Below, piece after piece: positions 63,364-64,000 of a DNA stretch of 64,000 nt. The stretch is taken from the NCBI RefSeq assembly GCF_001050345.1, contig NZ_LFMW01000001.1, forward strand, positions 310,001 through 374,000, given 5' to 3'. The notes under the pieces were generated by a model. It had not been told where the DNA came from and did no database searches. It saw nothing but the letters and a program-made list of their open reading frames with translations. Within the stretch, counting starts at the first letter, position 1; each line of letters starts with the position of its first letter. This DNA is from Pseudomonas fildesensis (GTDB taxonomy: Bacteria > Pseudomonadota > Gammaproteobacteria > Pseudomonadales > Pseudomonadaceae). Both the position numbers and the translations under genes were made by a program.

Positions 63364-64000
63364 TTATTGAAACAACGACTCACTCGACAAGCCATTCTTC
63401 TCGAGGATCTCACGCAAGCGCTTGAGCCCTTCTACCTGGATCTGCCGCACCCGCTCACGGGTCAGCCCGATCTCCAGGCCTACGTCCTCCAGGGTGCTGC
63501 TCTCATGGCCACGCAGGCCGAAGCGGCGAATCACCACCTCACGCTGCTTGTCCGTGAGTTCAGACAGCCACTGGTCAATGCTTTGGGAAAGATCAACGTC
63601 CTGCAACAGCTCGCAAGGATCTGTAGGACGATCATCGGTCAGGGTATCCAGCAGGGTTTTATCCGAATCCGGGCCCAGCGAAACATCGACCGAAGACACA
63701 CGCTCGTTGAGACCCAGCATGCGCTTGACCTCCCCTACCGGTTTTTCCAGCAGGTTGGCGATTTCTTCAGGCGAGGGCTCATGATCGAGTTTTTGTGTCA
63801 GCTCACGCGCTGCCCGCAGGTAGACGTTGAGCTCCTTGACCACATGGATCGGCAACCGGATCGTACGGGTTTGATTCATGATTGCCCGTTCGATGGTCTG
63901 ACGAATCCACCAAGTGGCATAAGTCGAAAAGCGGAAGCCCCGCTCAGGGTCGAACTTCTCCACCGCCCGGATCAAGCCCAGGTTGCCTTCCTCGATCAGA
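63364..64000 (-). CDS. rpoS: RNA polymerase sigma factor RpoS, N-terminus cut by window edge
   Basis: Stationary-phase and general-stress sigma factor. The frame is open from the stop at 63364 to the right edge (about 211 of ~335 residues). It includes the end of region 2 ([39 protein letters not shown]), region 3 ([20 protein letters not shown]) and region 4 with the helix-turn-helix [20 protein letters not shown] near the end. The spacing of region 3.2 and the C-terminus [10 protein letters not shown] are those of Pseudomonas RpoS rather than RpoD. No rsmZ-like GGA hairpins lie directly downstream. Confidence 0.96.
   Translation of the reverse strand, partial: LIEEGNLGLIRAVEKFDPERGFRFSTYATWWIRQTIERAIMNQTRTIRLPIHVVKELNVYLRAARELTQKLDHEPSPEEIANLLEKPVGEVKRMLGLNERVSSVDVSLGPDSDKTLLDTLTDDRPTDPCELLQDVDLSQSIDQWLSELTDKQREVVIRRFGLRGHESSTLEDVGLEIGLTRERVRQIQVEGLKRLREILEKNGLSSESLFQ

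Overview
The window looks like chromosome from a fluorescent Pseudomonas (P. fluorescens group). The evidence is the pca gene order, a braCDEFG branched-chain amino acid transporter, RapA, an RpoS gene at the right edge, a QuiP-like acylase, GC-rich coding sequence and several REP/REPIN families typical of that group. I see no tRNA, rRNA, insertion sequence, prophage or CRISPR array. Gene identities were made by reading translations by eye, without database searches.

Layout. 1-5300: beta-ketoadipate catabolism on the minus strand (pcaR, pcaK, CoA-transferase subunits, pcaF cut by the left edge), with paired PcaR-type operators before pcaR and before the CoA transferase. 5689-8286: small proteins and a PiT phosphate transporter. 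8421-11031: a LysR regulator, RidA and a class V aminotransferase. 11028-16573: small charged protein, rapA, a spinster-type MFS carrier and a YkgJ-type cysteine protein. 16986-19163: a 725-residue tubulin/FtsZ-superfamily protein standing alone, preceded by a flagellar-sigma-like promoter and an EAL-domain scrap. 20027-25023: braCDEFG. 25290-27743: a four-gene cluster matching copper-associated bufferin (MNIO RiPP) loci, with an ECF-type promoter.

27740-45455: mixed housekeeping and envelope genes: a LysR/SDR pair, lipoproteins, a COG2509 flavoprotein, a cysteine-synthase-fold enzyme, nhaA, a SlyB-like protein, pdxH, an OmpA lipoprotein with a histone-like tail, a serine hydrolase, a clan GH-A-like hydrolase, dinG, a CopD-like membrane protein, a collagen-like protein and a second OmpA lipoprotein. 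45646-47332: a compact operon holding three SEC-C motifs. 47679-50981: glutathione transferase and QuiP-like acylase.

51223-61622: the four ligase-associated DNA repair genes (exonuclease, ATP ligase, Lhr-type helicase, PdeM), split into two pairs by a complete five-gene basic amino acid transporter operon with REP sequences of one family at both junctions. 61652-64000: a small protein, dcd, a cold-shock gene and rpoS (open at the right edge).

The strongest candidates for unusual biology are the orphan tubulin-like gene with its putative FliA promoter and the bufferin cluster. Next come the split repair cluster and the repeat structures, including a 74-base perfect palindrome.
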